DNA of 64,000 nucleotides from Candidatus Gastranaerophilales bacterium (GTDB lineage Bacteria; Cyanobacteriota; Vampirovibrionia; Gastranaerophilales; Gastranaerophilaceae): positions 1 to 64,000 of the forward strand of contig CALVAK010000010.1 in NCBI GenBank assembly GCA_944325525.1. The letters are read 5' to 3'. Numbering within the stretch: position 1 is the first letter of the stretch; every line of letters begins with the position of its first letter. The notes under the pieces were generated by a model. The model was not told where the DNA came from and did no database searches. It saw only the letters and a list, made by a program, of their open reading frames with translations. This document shows, piece after piece, positions 34,069-42,274 of the stretch. Position numbers and translations under genes: made by a program.

Positions 34069-34341
34069 TTAATCAATTAGAGTAAAATCTTCTCCGAGTT
34101 CATCTTTTATTTCACGAATCAGAACATCAACAGGTATGTCAAGTGCTTCTGAAACTCTCCATAAAGTTGAAAATTGAGGATCTTTTATTCCTTTTTCTAA
34201 ATCTGTCCACATTGATTTTGTCATCATAATCTCAGCTGATATTTTACTTATTGATTTTTTCTGAATTATACGATGATTGTGAACAACTTTTGCAATTGTA
34301 TTTTGTAAATTTTGTTTGGATTTCTTATATTTATCTTGCAT
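34069..34341 (-). CDS. XRE family helix-turn-helix regulator
   Basis: The 90-residue protein is a compact Cro/C1-type DNA-binding domain. Its helix-turn-helix covers about residues 28-60 (SISKISAEIMMTKSMWTDLEKG), with the FSTLWRVSEALDIPVDVLI stretch closing the fold. A short acidic tail (GEDFTLID) follows. It has no ligand domain and is of the antitoxin or phage-repressor size, but no toxin gene adjoins it. An 11-base-arm dyad lies just upstream and may be its own operator. Confidence 0.85.
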   Translation of the reverse strand: MQDKYKKSKQNLQNTIAKVVHNHRIIQKKSISKISAEIMMTKSMWTDLEKGIKDPQFSTLWRVSEALDIPVDVLIREIKDELGEDFTLID

Positions 34342-34347
34342 TTTTTA

Positions 34348-34353
34348 ATTTTA
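34348..34353 (-). promoter_or_regulatory. -10 box immediately before the XRE gene
   Basis: On the minus strand TAAAAT is followed by six bases and the ATG at 34341, with no ribosome binding site. It is one of several genes here with this spacing. Confidence 0.35.
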
Positions 34354-34373
34354 GGTATTAATATTAGAACATG

Positions 34374-34410
34374 CGTTTCAATATTGATACACGTGTTTGA
34401 TATTGAAACG
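34374..34410. promoter_or_regulatory. Inverted repeat, candidate XRE operator
   Basis: CGTTTCAATAT (34374-34384) and ATATTGAAACG (34400-34410) are perfect inverted copies around a 15-base spacer that itself contains the palindrome ACACGTGT (34389-34396). The dyad lies about 33-69 bases upstream of the XRE start codon and would cover the -35 region, as expected for autorepression. Confidence 0.6.
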
Positions 34411-34504
34411 GTAAATAATATCATTGATTAAATTAATAGTGATTTTAATAGAGATATAGCATTAAGATAGAAGTATTAAAATCTAGACAAGACATTAAAA
34501 TCGT

Positions 34505-34574
34505 AAAGGGATTTTATCCTGAAAGGTTTTAAGGATTCTCTTTATAATTCTGCCGTTTAAACGGCATTTTTTTT
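34505..34574 (+). terminator. Stem-loop plus intrinsic terminator ahead of gltX
   Basis: A long stem (AAAGGGA with TCTCTTT, then ATCCT with AGGAT; 34505-34543) is followed by TGCCGTTTAAACGGCA (34551-34566) and a run of T. There is no gene upstream on this strand, so this is either the 3' end of a small RNA starting near 34430 or a leader that attenuates gltX. I see no T-box sequence. The rest of the 34342-34663 gap holds the XRE operator. Confidence 0.55.
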
Positions 34575-34663
34575 ATATAACATTTTATTTAATTTTATAA
34601 AATAAAACTATTTTTGTTATAAAATTGAACTATACTATGAAATTAGTTTGATTGGAGAAAATT

Positions 34664-36133
34664 ATGGATGAAATAAGAGTAAGAATTGCTCCTTCGCCAA
34701 GCGGCAATCTGCATATAGGAACTGCAAGAACGGCATTGTTTAATTATTTATTTGCCAAAAAAAATAACGGTAAATTTATTTTAAGAATAGAAGATACTGA
34801 TGCAGAACGTACAAGCCAATCATACATTGATAATATTTTTGATAGTTTAAAAGCACTCGGACTTAACTGGGATGAAGGTCCTGATGTTGGCGGGCCTTAT
34901 GGACCTTATACGCAGTCTGAAAGATTTGATATATATCCTAAATATGTTCAAGAGCTTTTAGATAAGGGTTTTGCGTATGAGTGTTTCTGTACTCCGGAAG
35001 AACTTGAAGTGGAAAAGGAAGAAGCTGCAAAAAATAAAAAAGCTTATGTTTATTCTAAAAAATGTGAAAATTTAACTGAAGAACAAAAGGCCAAATTAAG
35101 ATCTGAAGGCAGAAAACCGGCAATAAGATTTTCTGTTGATAAAGCGAGAAAGGCTTTTCATGATTCTCCTATAATTCATTTTGAAGATCTCGTAAAAGGT
35201 GATCTTCATCAAGATACAAGTTTAATAGGTGATTTCGTAATTATGAAATCAAATGGTTCTCCTACGTATAATTTTGCTGTTGTAATTGATGATATGTTGA
35301 TGAAAATATCACATATTATAAGGGGAGAAGATCATATTTCAAATACTTTTAAACAAATATTAATATATGAAGCACTGGGGGTTGAAGTTCCAAAATTTGG
35401 ACATTTAGGAATGATTCTTGCTCCTGACAGAAGTAAGCTTTCTAAACGCCATGGAGCAACTGCTGTATCAGAATTCGTGGAAAAAGGCTATTTAACTGAA
35501 GCGTTATTGAACTTTGTAGCTTTATTGGGCTGGGCTCCTTCTGATGGAGTTGAAATTAAAACTCTTGATGAAATTGCTCATGATTTTAGAATTAATGAGG
35601 TCTCTTCTTCAAACTCTGTTTTTGAATATGATAAATTAAACTGGATGAATGGTCAGTATATAAAGAAAATGGATATAAAAGAGCTTACAAAAAAAGCAAA
35701 ACCTTTTCTTTCAAAATATGATTTAAATGAACTGACAGAAGAACAGCTTGAAAAGGTTATTGCTGCTACTAGAGAACCGATTACTATTCTTTCTGATTTA
35801 ACAAATGATGTTGCATATTTCTTTGGAAAAGATATTGAATATGAAGAAGGAGTTAAAGAAACCAATGTTGACACACAGCAGGCTCAAGATGTCTTAAAGT
35901 ATTTTTACTCTAAGCTTGATGAGTATGATTTTAATAACGAAGAAAAGCTTCATGAACAGTTAGCCGATTTTAGAACGTACTTTAAAGAACAATTTGGTAT
36001 AAAACCCAAAGTTACAATGTGGACAGTAAGAGCTGCTTTAACCGGCAGAACCCACGGTGCCGATATGGGGGTTATCCTTGAAGTGTTAGGCAAAGACAGG
36101 GTAAAATACCGTATAGAAAAAGCAATTAAATAA
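34664..36133 (+). CDS. gltX: Glutamyl-tRNA synthetase
   Basis: The 489-residue class I synthetase has the HIGH-type motif PSPSGNLHIGTARTAL near the N terminus and the KMSKS-type motif LSKRHG near residue 264, with the GEDHISNT segment between them. The C-terminal anticodon-binding part is complete. It charges tRNA-Glu, and tRNA-Gln too in many bacteria. I place the start at the ATG 34664, which has GGAG 7 bases upstream; an in-frame TTG 12 bases earlier is less likely. The GT2 gene starts one base after its stop. Confidence 0.95.
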   Translation: MDEIRVRIAPSPSGNLHIGTARTALFNYLFAKKNNGKFILRIEDTDAERTSQSYIDNIFDSLKALGLNWDEGPDVGGPYGPYTQSERFDIYPKYVQELLDKGFAYECFCTPEELEVEKEEAAKNKKAYVYSKKCENLTEEQKAKLRSEGRKPAIRFSVDKARKAFHDSPIIHFEDLVKGDLHQDTSLIGDFVIMKSNGSPTYNFAVVIDDMLMKISHIIRGEDHISNTFKQILIYEALGVEVPKFGHLGMILAPDRSKLSKRHGATAVSEFVEKGYLTEALLNFVALLGWAPSDGVEIKTLDEIAHDFRINEVSSSNSVFEYDKLNWMNGQYIKKMDIKELTKKAKPFLSKYDLNELTEEQLEKVIAATREPITILSDLTNDVAYFFGKDIEYEEGVKETNVDTQQAQDVLKYFYSKLDEYDFNNEEKLHEQLADFRTYFKEQFGIKPKVTMWTVRAALTGRTHGADMGVILEVLGKDRVKYRIEKAIK

Positions 36134-36134
36134 A

Positions 36135-37127
36135 ATGGAAGATTTTTTAAATTTACCGAAAGTTTCATTTATTGTAATCACTCACAATTTTTCAAACTTT
36201 GTGAGTGATTGTCTTGAAAGTATAAAAAATCAAACTTATAAAAATTTTGAAATTATTATTATTGATGATGTTTCAAAAGATAATACCTGCGAAAAAATAC
36301 AATCATTTATTAATGAAAATCCTCAGCTTGGCATAGTTTTTATAAAAAACGAAAATAATATAGGACAGTTGGGTTGTTTTATTGAAGGGTTGAAAAAAGC
36401 ACAGGGACAGTTTGTGTGTAGTATAGACGGTGATGATATATTATTTCCCGAGTATTGTGCTATACATATTGAAACTCATTTAAAAACACAGGTAGCTTTA
36501 ACTACCTGCCTTCAGGCAGAAATAGATGATAATAATGTTATTCACACGCTTAGTTCAATAGACAGCCCTAAAAAGCAGCCTGTGAATTTTGAAGTAGAAA
36601 ATAAAACCTTTGATGAATTTATGCAATATAGAAAAGCTGAAAATATAGACGGGCAAAAATGCAGTATAAAAGTACTTGATAATGATAAATATAGTTTCGC
36701 TACCTGGCATTGGGGGCCTGCGTCTTCCGCTATGATGAGAAAATCAGTATGTGATATGCTTTTGTTGCTTGATAAAGCACGTTCTGTAAAAATAACTGCG
36801 GATAAATTTGTATTTTCCTTCTGTCATTTAATTGGGTCGAGTGCAATAATTTATAAAACATTATTCGCTTATAGAAGACATAATTCTAATTATTCACTTG
36901 CAAATCCTGTCTTAGGTAATAAAAAATATTTAAAATCAAAAACACAGTCAAATTATTTCAGAAATAATAAAAAAATAAGAAGCCAGATGTATAAATTTAT
37001 AACTGCAAATAAAGAATTTTTTAAAGAGAAATTTAACAGAGTAAATATGCTTTTAATTTATAAAAGGATATTCCTTTCTTTTGATTTAAGATTCTTTAAA
37101 GGGCTAATTAAATCTTTATTTATGTAA
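36135..37127 (+). CDS. Glycosyltransferase family 2
   Basis: The 330-residue protein has a GT-A fold at the N terminus: VSFIVITHNFSNFVSDCLES, IKNQTYKNFEIIIIDDVSKDNT and, near residue 98, CSIDGDD with the DxD-like metal site. The family moves sugars from nucleotide donors to glycans or lipids; donor and acceptor cannot be read here. The C-terminal half is Lys/Asn/Phe-rich and lacks obvious membrane spans. It follows gltX at one base, so it depends on that transcript. A strong hairpin lies inside its first codons. Confidence 0.88.
   Translation: MEDFLNLPKVSFIVITHNFSNFVSDCLESIKNQTYKNFEIIIIDDVSKDNTCEKIQSFINENPQLGIVFIKNENNIGQLGCFIEGLKKAQGQFVCSIDGDDILFPEYCAIHIETHLKTQVALTTCLQAEIDDNNVIHTLSSIDSPKKQPVNFEVENKTFDEFMQYRKAENIDGQKCSIKVLDNDKYSFATWHWGPASSAMMRKSVCDMLLLLDKARSVKITADKFVFSFCHLIGSSAIIYKTLFAYRRHNSNYSLANPVLGNKKYLKSKTQSNYFRNNKKIRSQMYKFITANKEFFKEKFNRVNMLLIYKRIFLSFDLRFFKGLIKSLFM
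36176..36210 (+). other. Perfect hairpin inside the start of the GT2 gene
   Basis: AATCACTCACAA (36176-36187) and TTGTGAGTGATT (36199-36210) are perfect inverted copies around 11 bases, lying at codons 14-26 of the coding sequence. It could slow ribosomes or attenuate transcription between gltX and GT2. There is no T-run, so it is not a typical terminator. Confidence 0.5.
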
Positions 37128-37402
37128 TAATAATTTGCTTATGTAAGTGATTATATCCAAAAAAATTGAGATAAGTGTTAATTTCTTTTTGCCTTTTATG
37201 TAAAAATCATTATATAAATAATTAAGGTAAGAAATAGTGTTTTAAATGTTCTCCAGTATTAACTTGTACCTGTATAAATAAAAATAGAAAATTCCATTTA
37301 AAAAATTAACATTACTTTACATTTTAAAATTGAAAATTAAAGTTTGGTTTTAATGAGGTCGATAAACTAAGCAGAGTAACAATTGAAAAGTGGAGAAAAA
37401 AG

Positions 37403-38377
37403 ATGGGTTTAGCAGCTTCACAGGCGAGATTTTTAGGTATAACAGCAAGAAAATCAAATATAGAATATGAAGGTCAACAGGTAAACCAGCAACGTACAGC
37501 ACTGGCAGAGGAAGTTAATGCTTTGTATAATAAGCTTTTATCTTTAGAAGTTCCTGTTGCTCCTGATACAACTGAGTTTTATGAAACAAATTATTCTTTC
37601 TCACTTGATAATACCGAAGGTTATGATGGAGATTATCTTGTAAAAAGTTATTATCAAAATGATGACGGTACATATTATTTAAATACTGAACGTACATATA
37701 ATAAAAACGTAGCAGTAGGTACGGTATTAGCTAATTCAAATATTACGTCAACTACAGATTCAGAAGGGAAGAAAACATATACACTTAATACTCCTGACGG
37801 TTCATTCGCTTTGACAGCAAATGCACAGAACAGTAAAAGTATGATAGCTTTAATAAATTCTACATATGGCGAAGGAACTGTAACTGATGAATCTTTATAT
37901 TACTATCAGGATGCTGATGGTGTAACACATTATATGTCTGCATCTCAGGTTGAAGGTTATACAGAAGGAGGCTCTCTATCTTCTTACATAAGCAGTAATA
38001 GTGAAGTAACAGAAACTGTTATTTTTGAAAGTGCAAATATTGTATTTGATGCTAATAACAGATTCCAGAGTATTTCTGCAACCGACCCGAATACCGGTGC
38101 AACATTATTTAATTCTACTGAAGTTGATACAACAAGAGTATATGATACTGAAGGGTATGATGCTGCATTAAGGGATTATACAATGAGCAAGGATGAATAT
38201 GATAAACAGGTTGCGGATTTAAATGCCCAAACAGAATCCCTGCAGCAAGAAGATAAAGTCTTAGAATTAAGATTAAACCAAATAGATACCGAACAAAATG
38301 AGCTTCAGACAGAATTAGAAGCTGTTAAGGCTGTTCTTGATAAAAATATTGAAAATACATTTAATACATTCTCATAA
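37403..38377 (+). CDS. Hypothetical protein with a conserved-looking MGLAASQARF start
   Basis: The 324-residue product begins with an amphipathic GLAASQARFLGITARKS stretch (residues 2-18) and a Gln/Asn-rich helix up to about residue 50. A Thr/Ser/Asp/Tyr-rich middle (about 55-250) has beta-like repeats, and a C-terminal coiled coil covers about 258-320. This order (helix, beta-rich domain, helix) resembles flagellin-like or other self-assembling filament proteins, but no family is recognisable and no flagellar genes are near. GGAG lies 7 bases before the ATG. The next gene starts 46 bases later and is probably its partner. Confidence 0.72.
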   Translation: MGLAASQARFLGITARKSNIEYEGQQVNQQRTALAEEVNALYNKLLSLEVPVAPDTTEFYETNYSFSLDNTEGYDGDYLVKSYYQNDDGTYYLNTERTYNKNVAVGTVLANSNITSTTDSEGKKTYTLNTPDGSFALTANAQNSKSMIALINSTYGEGTVTDESLYYYQDADGVTHYMSASQVEGYTEGGSLSSYISSNSEVTETVIFESANIVFDANNRFQSISATDPNTGATLFNSTEVDTTRVYDTEGYDAALRDYTMSKDEYDKQVADLNAQTESLQQEDKVLELRLNQIDTEQNELQTELEAVKAVLDKNIENTFNTFS

Positions 38378-38423
38378 TTTAAGAATATAAGCAAACACAA
38401 ATAAACAGTGAGGAAAGTAAAAG

Positions 38424-39230
38424 ATGAGTTACAGATATGATAGTTATCTGGTTATATCAAATAAATACGGTACATTGAGCAGTGATGCAACCGCTATGTT
38501 ATTTGAAACTTATGATTTATTGAGAGATATAACAGTAAGCGGTTCAGCATCTGACGGTGCCGGATTCGGGACGGCTGGAAGCTTTTTATGGAAACTTGCA
38601 AGTATGATTTCTCCCAGTTCTTTTATGTCTGTAATGGGCGGAGGAACTGCTCTTAATATTCCGGGGACTTCATATTGGACTTCTTCTTCATCTACAAGCA
38701 GTACAAATTCAGCTTTTGGAATAGGTTCATTATCTCAATATTCAGGTTTTACCGGAGGAGCAAGTCCGATTGTTCAAGGATTTGGGACTCAGGTTGAAGA
38801 TGGCTATTTGACCGGTGGTGCATCTTCACTAACTTCTGTATCTGAAATAGCTGATTCTGCCGGTGTTAACGCTCTTACATATACAGCCGGTCTGGCATCA
38901 GGTTTTGGATTTGGCGACAGCTTCCTTCTTCCTGCAGCCGGAGTTGTTTCAGGGTTTGGCGGTATATTACAGGCTATGTCACCTTATCTGGGTTCGTTCG
39001 GACTCGGTACAACTCTTGTAGGTAACTTGCTTCAAGGTACTGCCAGTGCTCCTTTAGCTGCTTACCAGAAAGTTTCGAGCAGTATTTTATCTAACGCAGA
39101 TACTATTTTACAAAATAAGATAAAAAATATTGAAACTGTTGTTAAAATGCTTGATGCTCAAAATGATGTTGTTAAGAAGATGTTAAAAGATGATATCGAA
39201 GGTATGAGCGATAAAATACAGAACTTATAA
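38424..39230 (+). CDS. Hypothetical Gly/Ser-rich protein paired with the preceding gene
   Basis: The 268-residue product has a polar start, a large Gly/Ser/Ala-rich low-complexity middle (about residues 40-200, with many GFG, GGA and SSST groups) and a helical Lys/Asp/Met-rich end (about 215-268). There is no signal peptide. Composition suggests a structural or surface protein. AGGA lies about 9 bases before the ATG. A strong terminator follows, so this is the last gene of a two-gene unit with 37403-38377. Confidence 0.65.
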   Translation: MSYRYDSYLVISNKYGTLSSDATAMLFETYDLLRDITVSGSASDGAGFGTAGSFLWKLASMISPSSFMSVMGGGTALNIPGTSYWTSSSSTSSTNSAFGIGSLSQYSGFTGGASPIVQGFGTQVEDGYLTGGASSLTSVSEIADSAGVNALTYTAGLASGFGFGDSFLLPAAGVVSGFGGILQAMSPYLGSFGLGTTLVGNLLQGTASAPLAAYQKVSSSILSNADTILQNKIKNIETVVKMLDAQNDVVKKMLKDDIEGMSDKIQNL

Positions 39231-39259
39231 TGATGTTTTTCATACTCTCCTTTACATAA

Positions 39260-39282
39260 ATGCCTCTTTGAGGCATTTTTTA
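39260..39282 (+). terminator. Intrinsic terminator after the Gly/Ser-rich gene
   Basis: ATGCCTC (39260-39266) pairs with GAGGCAT (39270-39276) across TTT, followed by six T. It ends the 37403-39230 unit and lies upstream of the next gene. Confidence 0.9.
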
Positions 39283-39294
39283 TTGGTTTTAATA

Positions 39295-39300
39295 TATAAT
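39295..39300 (+). promoter_or_regulatory. -10 box immediately before the membrane-anchored gene
   Basis: TATAAT is followed by ATAGCT and the ATG at 39307. There is no ribosome binding site. The transcript would begin at the start codon. Confidence 0.5.
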
Positions 39301-39306
39301 ATAGCT

Positions 39307-39723
39307 ATGAAAAATTTAAAACTAACGGATGTTATATTTTTTATTCTGGTTATTGGATTAATTATTTCCTCATTTGTTGAGGTTGATTTATCTGAGAATA
39401 AAGAAGCAAGAAGTAATACTTACAAAAAAATGTATGAAAAAGACTATGTAGATAAGTATTGTGACGGAATAAAAGAATATGTTCTTCCGGATAAAACCAG
39501 GGTAGACTGTCTTACAAATGAATATGCCATTGAATTTGATTATGCAAAAAAATGGGCGGAAAGTGTGGGACAGTCATTATATTATGCAGAAAAGACAGGG
39601 AAAAAACCTGCAGTTGCAATTATACTTTCAAAAGAAACTGATAAAAAATATGTTAAAAGAATTAATGACATTGACAGAAATATAAAAATATTTGAAATAT
39701 ATGCTGTTGATTATGAAAAATAG
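39307..39723 (+). CDS. Membrane-anchored protein, possible nuclease-like fold
   Basis: The 138-residue product has one N-terminal membrane helix (about residues 8-24) and a soluble domain with CDGIKEYVLPDKTRVDCLT followed by EYAIEFDYAKKWAESVGQSL and KKPAVAIIL. This pattern (D-x-C, then A-I-E-F-D, then a Gln-Ser-Leu-Tyr-Tyr helix) resembles a conserved bacterial family that looks like a PD-(D/E)XK or related fold, but I cannot name it with certainty. I start at the ATG 39307 because the upstream TTG lies in the previous terminator. It is followed after 9 bases by the DNA glycosylase gene. Confidence 0.6.
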   Translation: MKNLKLTDVIFFILVIGLIISSFVEVDLSENKEARSNTYKKMYEKDYVDKYCDGIKEYVLPDKTRVDCLTNEYAIEFDYAKKWAESVGQSLYYAEKTGKKPAVAIILSKETDKKYVKRINDIDRNIKIFEIYAVDYEK

Positions 39724-39732
39724 ATGTGAGAA

Positions 39733-40284
39733 ATGGGAAAACTGATTAGAAGAAATTTTTACAATCGAAATACAGTTCAGGTGGCAAGAGAAGTACCGGG
39801 TAAAATATTATGCCGGAGAATGAACAACGGTAAAGTAATAAAATCTATAATTGTTGAGGCAGAAGCATATACCCAGGATGAAGAATCCTGTCATGCATAT
39901 AAAGGTATTACTAAAAGAAATGCAGCAATGTTTAAAAAACCGGGTATTGCCTATGTGTACTTTACATATGGAATGTATCACTGTTTAAATATAATTACCG
40001 AAAAAGAAGGCTACGGGGCAGGTGTTTTAATAAGAGCGGTTGAACCTTTAAATTGCGAATTAACAAATACAAACGGGCCGGGTAAATTATGCCGGACACT
40101 TGAAATTACCCGTGAATTAAATGAAACGGATGTTTGTACCAGAAAATCCCCAATGTGGCTTGAATACGGTGAAGATATTGATAATGAAAATATTATTCAG
40201 ACAAAACGTATCGGAATAAGTTTGGCTAAAGATTTTCCCTGGCGTTTTTATATTAAAAATAATAAATTTGTATCTAAACCGTAA
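39733..40284 (+). CDS. DNA-3-methyladenine glycosylase (AAG/Mpg family)
   Basis: The 183-residue enzyme shows the family pattern IIVEAEAYTQDEESCHAYKG (about residues 38-57; catalytic Glu) followed by AAMFKKPGIAYVYFTYGMYHCLNI and GAGVLIRAVEP. It removes alkylated purines such as 3-methyladenine and hypoxanthine from DNA by base flipping. It is shorter than many AAG proteins at the C terminus but looks complete. It is probably in the same transcript as the preceding membrane-anchored gene. Confidence 0.92.
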   Translation: MGKLIRRNFYNRNTVQVAREVPGKILCRRMNNGKVIKSIIVEAEAYTQDEESCHAYKGITKRNAAMFKKPGIAYVYFTYGMYHCLNIITEKEGYGAGVLIRAVEPLNCELTNTNGPGKLCRTLEITRELNETDVCTRKSPMWLEYGEDIDNENIIQTKRIGISLAKDFPWRFYIKNNKFVSKP

Positions 40285-40323
40285 TTTTGCTTATTGTCTT
40301 TAGTTTGGTTTAACAATGAATAG

Positions 40324-41133
40324 CTACTTTAATGCCATATTATATATTTTGTTTTTATTTTCTTTGTATAGTTTTGAAATTATTACTGATATATCTTTAG
40401 CAGTGTATCCTGATTCTTTTAAAATATTAATTTTATCTTTTATTTCTTCATCTTCTGTTTTATGATTTTCTTTTTGGTAAATCATGATAATAATCTCACC
40501 TTTCAATGTGTTTTTGGTGTAATAATTAATTATCTCTTCAACCTTACCGGTTTTAATTTCTTCATATATTTTTGTTAGTTCCCGCCCTATTGCAATTTCT
40601 ATATTACCAAAAGATTCTTTTATATTTGTAAGTGATTTTATCACTCTGTTTGGTGATTCATAGAATATACAGTTTGTATATTTGTATTTATTTAATATTT
40701 CAATTTGTTCGTTTTTATTTTTTGGTAAAAATCCTATAAAAGCATATTCTTCATTATTTCTTGGAATCATTGTTAAAAAAGTTGTTACGGCACAAGCTCC
40801 GGGAATAGAGGAAATTTTAATATTTTTTTTATTTAATAGTTTTATTATTTCCCTGCCCGGGTCTGATATACACGGTGTTCCTGCATCTGATACAAGTGCA
40901 ATCTTTTTTCCTGTATTTATTAATTCAAAAATTTTTTCGCTGCATTCTTTTTCGTTGAATTTATGATAATTAAAAACTTTTGTTTTAATGCTGTATTTTT
41001 TCAACAATATTCCTGTAATTCTTGTATCTTCGCAAGCTATATAATCAACTTCTTTAAGTATTTCTATTGCCCTTAAAGTTATGTCCGATAGATTTCCGAT
41101 TGGTGTTGCAATAATATAGAAATTACAATCCAT
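40324..41133 (-). CDS. rsmI: 16S rRNA (cytidine1402-2'-O)-methyltransferase
   Basis: The 269-residue tetrapyrrole-methylase-fold protein shows the RsmI signatures: TPIGNLSDITLRA (residues 9-21), VDYIACEDTR, VSDAGTPCISDPG (about 80-92) and YESPNRV. It methylates the ribose of C1402 in 16S rRNA using SAM. The C-terminal part is short and Lys/Glu-rich. It follows the STAS gene by 5 bases on the same strand. Confidence 0.93.
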   Translation of the reverse strand: MDCNFYIIATPIGNLSDITLRAIEILKEVDYIACEDTRITGILLKKYSIKTKVFNYHKFNEKECSEKIFELINTGKKIALVSDAGTPCISDPGREIIKLLNKKNIKISSIPGACAVTTFLTMIPRNNEEYAFIGFLPKNKNEQIEILNKYKYTNCIFYESPNRVIKSLTNIKESFGNIEIAIGRELTKIYEEIKTGKVEEIINYYTKNTLKGEIIIMIYQKENHKTEDEEIKDKINILKESGYTAKDISVIISKLYKENKNKIYNMALK

Positions 41134-41138
41134 ATAAA

Positions 41139-41417
41139 TTACTTTCTTGCAACAGGATTTGTTGCTACATTTGCGAATGTTTTATTTAACCCTGTAACAT
41201 CAAGAGTTTTGCTTACTTCCGGATTTACATTCTCTATTGATATTGATTTGTTGTTTAATAATGCCACTTTTTGTATGTCCAAAAGCGTAGTAATAGCATT
41301 TAAATCTATAGTATTGATATTTGAAAAATCCAGTGTTATATTCTTTGAACTTTCAAAATCCGAATTATAAATGTTTCTAATATTTTTAAATAATTCTGAT
41401 GCTCTAATTATTTGCAT
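41139..41417 (-). CDS. STAS domain protein without the phosphorylatable Ser
   Basis: The 92-residue protein has the STAS fold pattern (KNITLDFSNINTIDLNAITTLLDIQ, about residues 25-49). In SpoIIAA/anti-sigma antagonists the Asp-Ser-Ser-Gly turn bears the regulatory Ser; here the turn reads Asp-Leu-Asn-Ala, so phospho-switching is not expected. It could be a structural STAS subunit or an unregulated binder. It lies 5 bases before rsmI on the same strand. Confidence 0.75.
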   Translation of the reverse strand: MQIIRASELFKNIRNIYNSDFESSKNITLDFSNINTIDLNAITTLLDIQKVALLNNKSISIENVNPEVSKTLDVTGLNKTFANVATNPVARK

Positions 41418-41482
41418 AATATTTACTCATTTATTTGTTGCATAAAATAATATTAATATTTTTTATTAATTAATGCAATATA

Positions 41483-42190
41483 TTAACCGACTTTTCTTAT
41501 TTTTTCTTCTTTATATTTTTGCGAATGAGAAATAATAAAATTTTCAGGAATGCTCATTTTATTATATGCAGTGTTAATTTTATAGTTAATAGAAGGAATA
41601 TATCTTTTTTGATTTGAAACTTTATTTTTCTGTAAATGTGTATTATTCTGATATTTTATTTTATTGTATTCTTCAATATTTTGTTTTCTTTTTTTATTTC
41701 TCAATCCAAGAAGCAGGATAAATCCGAAAAATATGCTTGAAAGAACTATAGACAGATATTTAACATCTGTAATATAAATATAATTATTTTTTGTATTTAA
41801 CGGTTTTAATAAACCGGTAGAAAGTTCTTTAACAAATATTTTAGCATTTTCAATATCTTTACCCTGCATATAAATCAAAGTATTATCGGTATTTTTTTTC
41901 TGTACAATAATATTCTTTAAATCGGATGTATTGTCGTATATAATTTCGATAGATTCTGCAGGTACTGTTGAATCTAATATTAATGATAGACTATCTTTTG
42001 CATCGGTAACTTTTTTTATGTTTACGAAATTATTAATTTTCAGAATAATATCGTAATTACCGGAGTTAGTTTGTTTTACGTTAACACTTGATACTACATT
42101 TGCTGCAAAAGCATTTAATGCTGAAAAACAAAATACACATAATATCAGAAATAATTTTATTGTAAAACTATACTTAATCCTTGTATTCAT
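41483..42190 (-). CDS. Exported membrane protein, possible AMIN-like domain
   Basis: The 235-residue product has a signal peptide (cleavage near residue 30 after Ala-Phe-Ala). A beta-rich domain (about 30-140) alternates short strands as in AMIN domains, which bind peptidoglycan or act in pilus assembly. A membrane helix lies near 145-163 and a basic cytoplasmic tail is rich in Lys, Asn and Tyr. The domain assignment is by pattern only. It is divergent from the GH13-like gene; two inverted repeats lie between them. Confidence 0.62.
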   Translation of the reverse strand: MNTRIKYSFTIKLFLILCVFCFSALNAFAANVVSSVNVKQTNSGNYDIILKINNFVNIKKVTDAKDSLSLILDSTVPAESIEIIYDNTSDLKNIIVQKKNTDNTLIYMQGKDIENAKIFVKELSTGLLKPLNTKNNYIYITDVKYLSIVLSSIFFGFILLLGLRNKKRKQNIEEYNKIKYQNNTHLQKNKVSNQKRYIPSINYKINTAYNKMSIPENFIISHSQKYKEEKIRKVG

Positions 42191-42221
42191 ATATCTCCAA
42201 CGATTATATACTTACCCTTTT

Positions 42222-42237
42222 AATCATTCTAATGATT
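42222..42237. promoter_or_regulatory. Inverted repeat 1 in the divergent promoter region
   Basis: AATCATT and AATGATT flank a two-base centre CT. It lies between the exported protein gene (starting at 42190, minus) and the GH13-like gene (42375, plus), about 55 bases from a similar dyad. Confidence 0.45.
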
Positions 42238-42274
42238 TTACCGGAACATTACATCAATCAAACGGTTTATAAAC

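Noticed and set aside
34069..34341. XRE gene as the antitoxin of a toxin-antitoxin pair
   Set aside because: The neighbouring genes are an exported M48-like protein and gltX; no toxin-sized frame adjoins it.
34430..34663. T-box riboswitch before gltX
   Set aside because: No T-box consensus or specifier loop is present. Only a stem and a terminator can be supported.
36176..36210. Hairpin in GT2 as a transcription terminator
   Set aside because: There is no T-run after the stem and it lies within a clearly coding frame.
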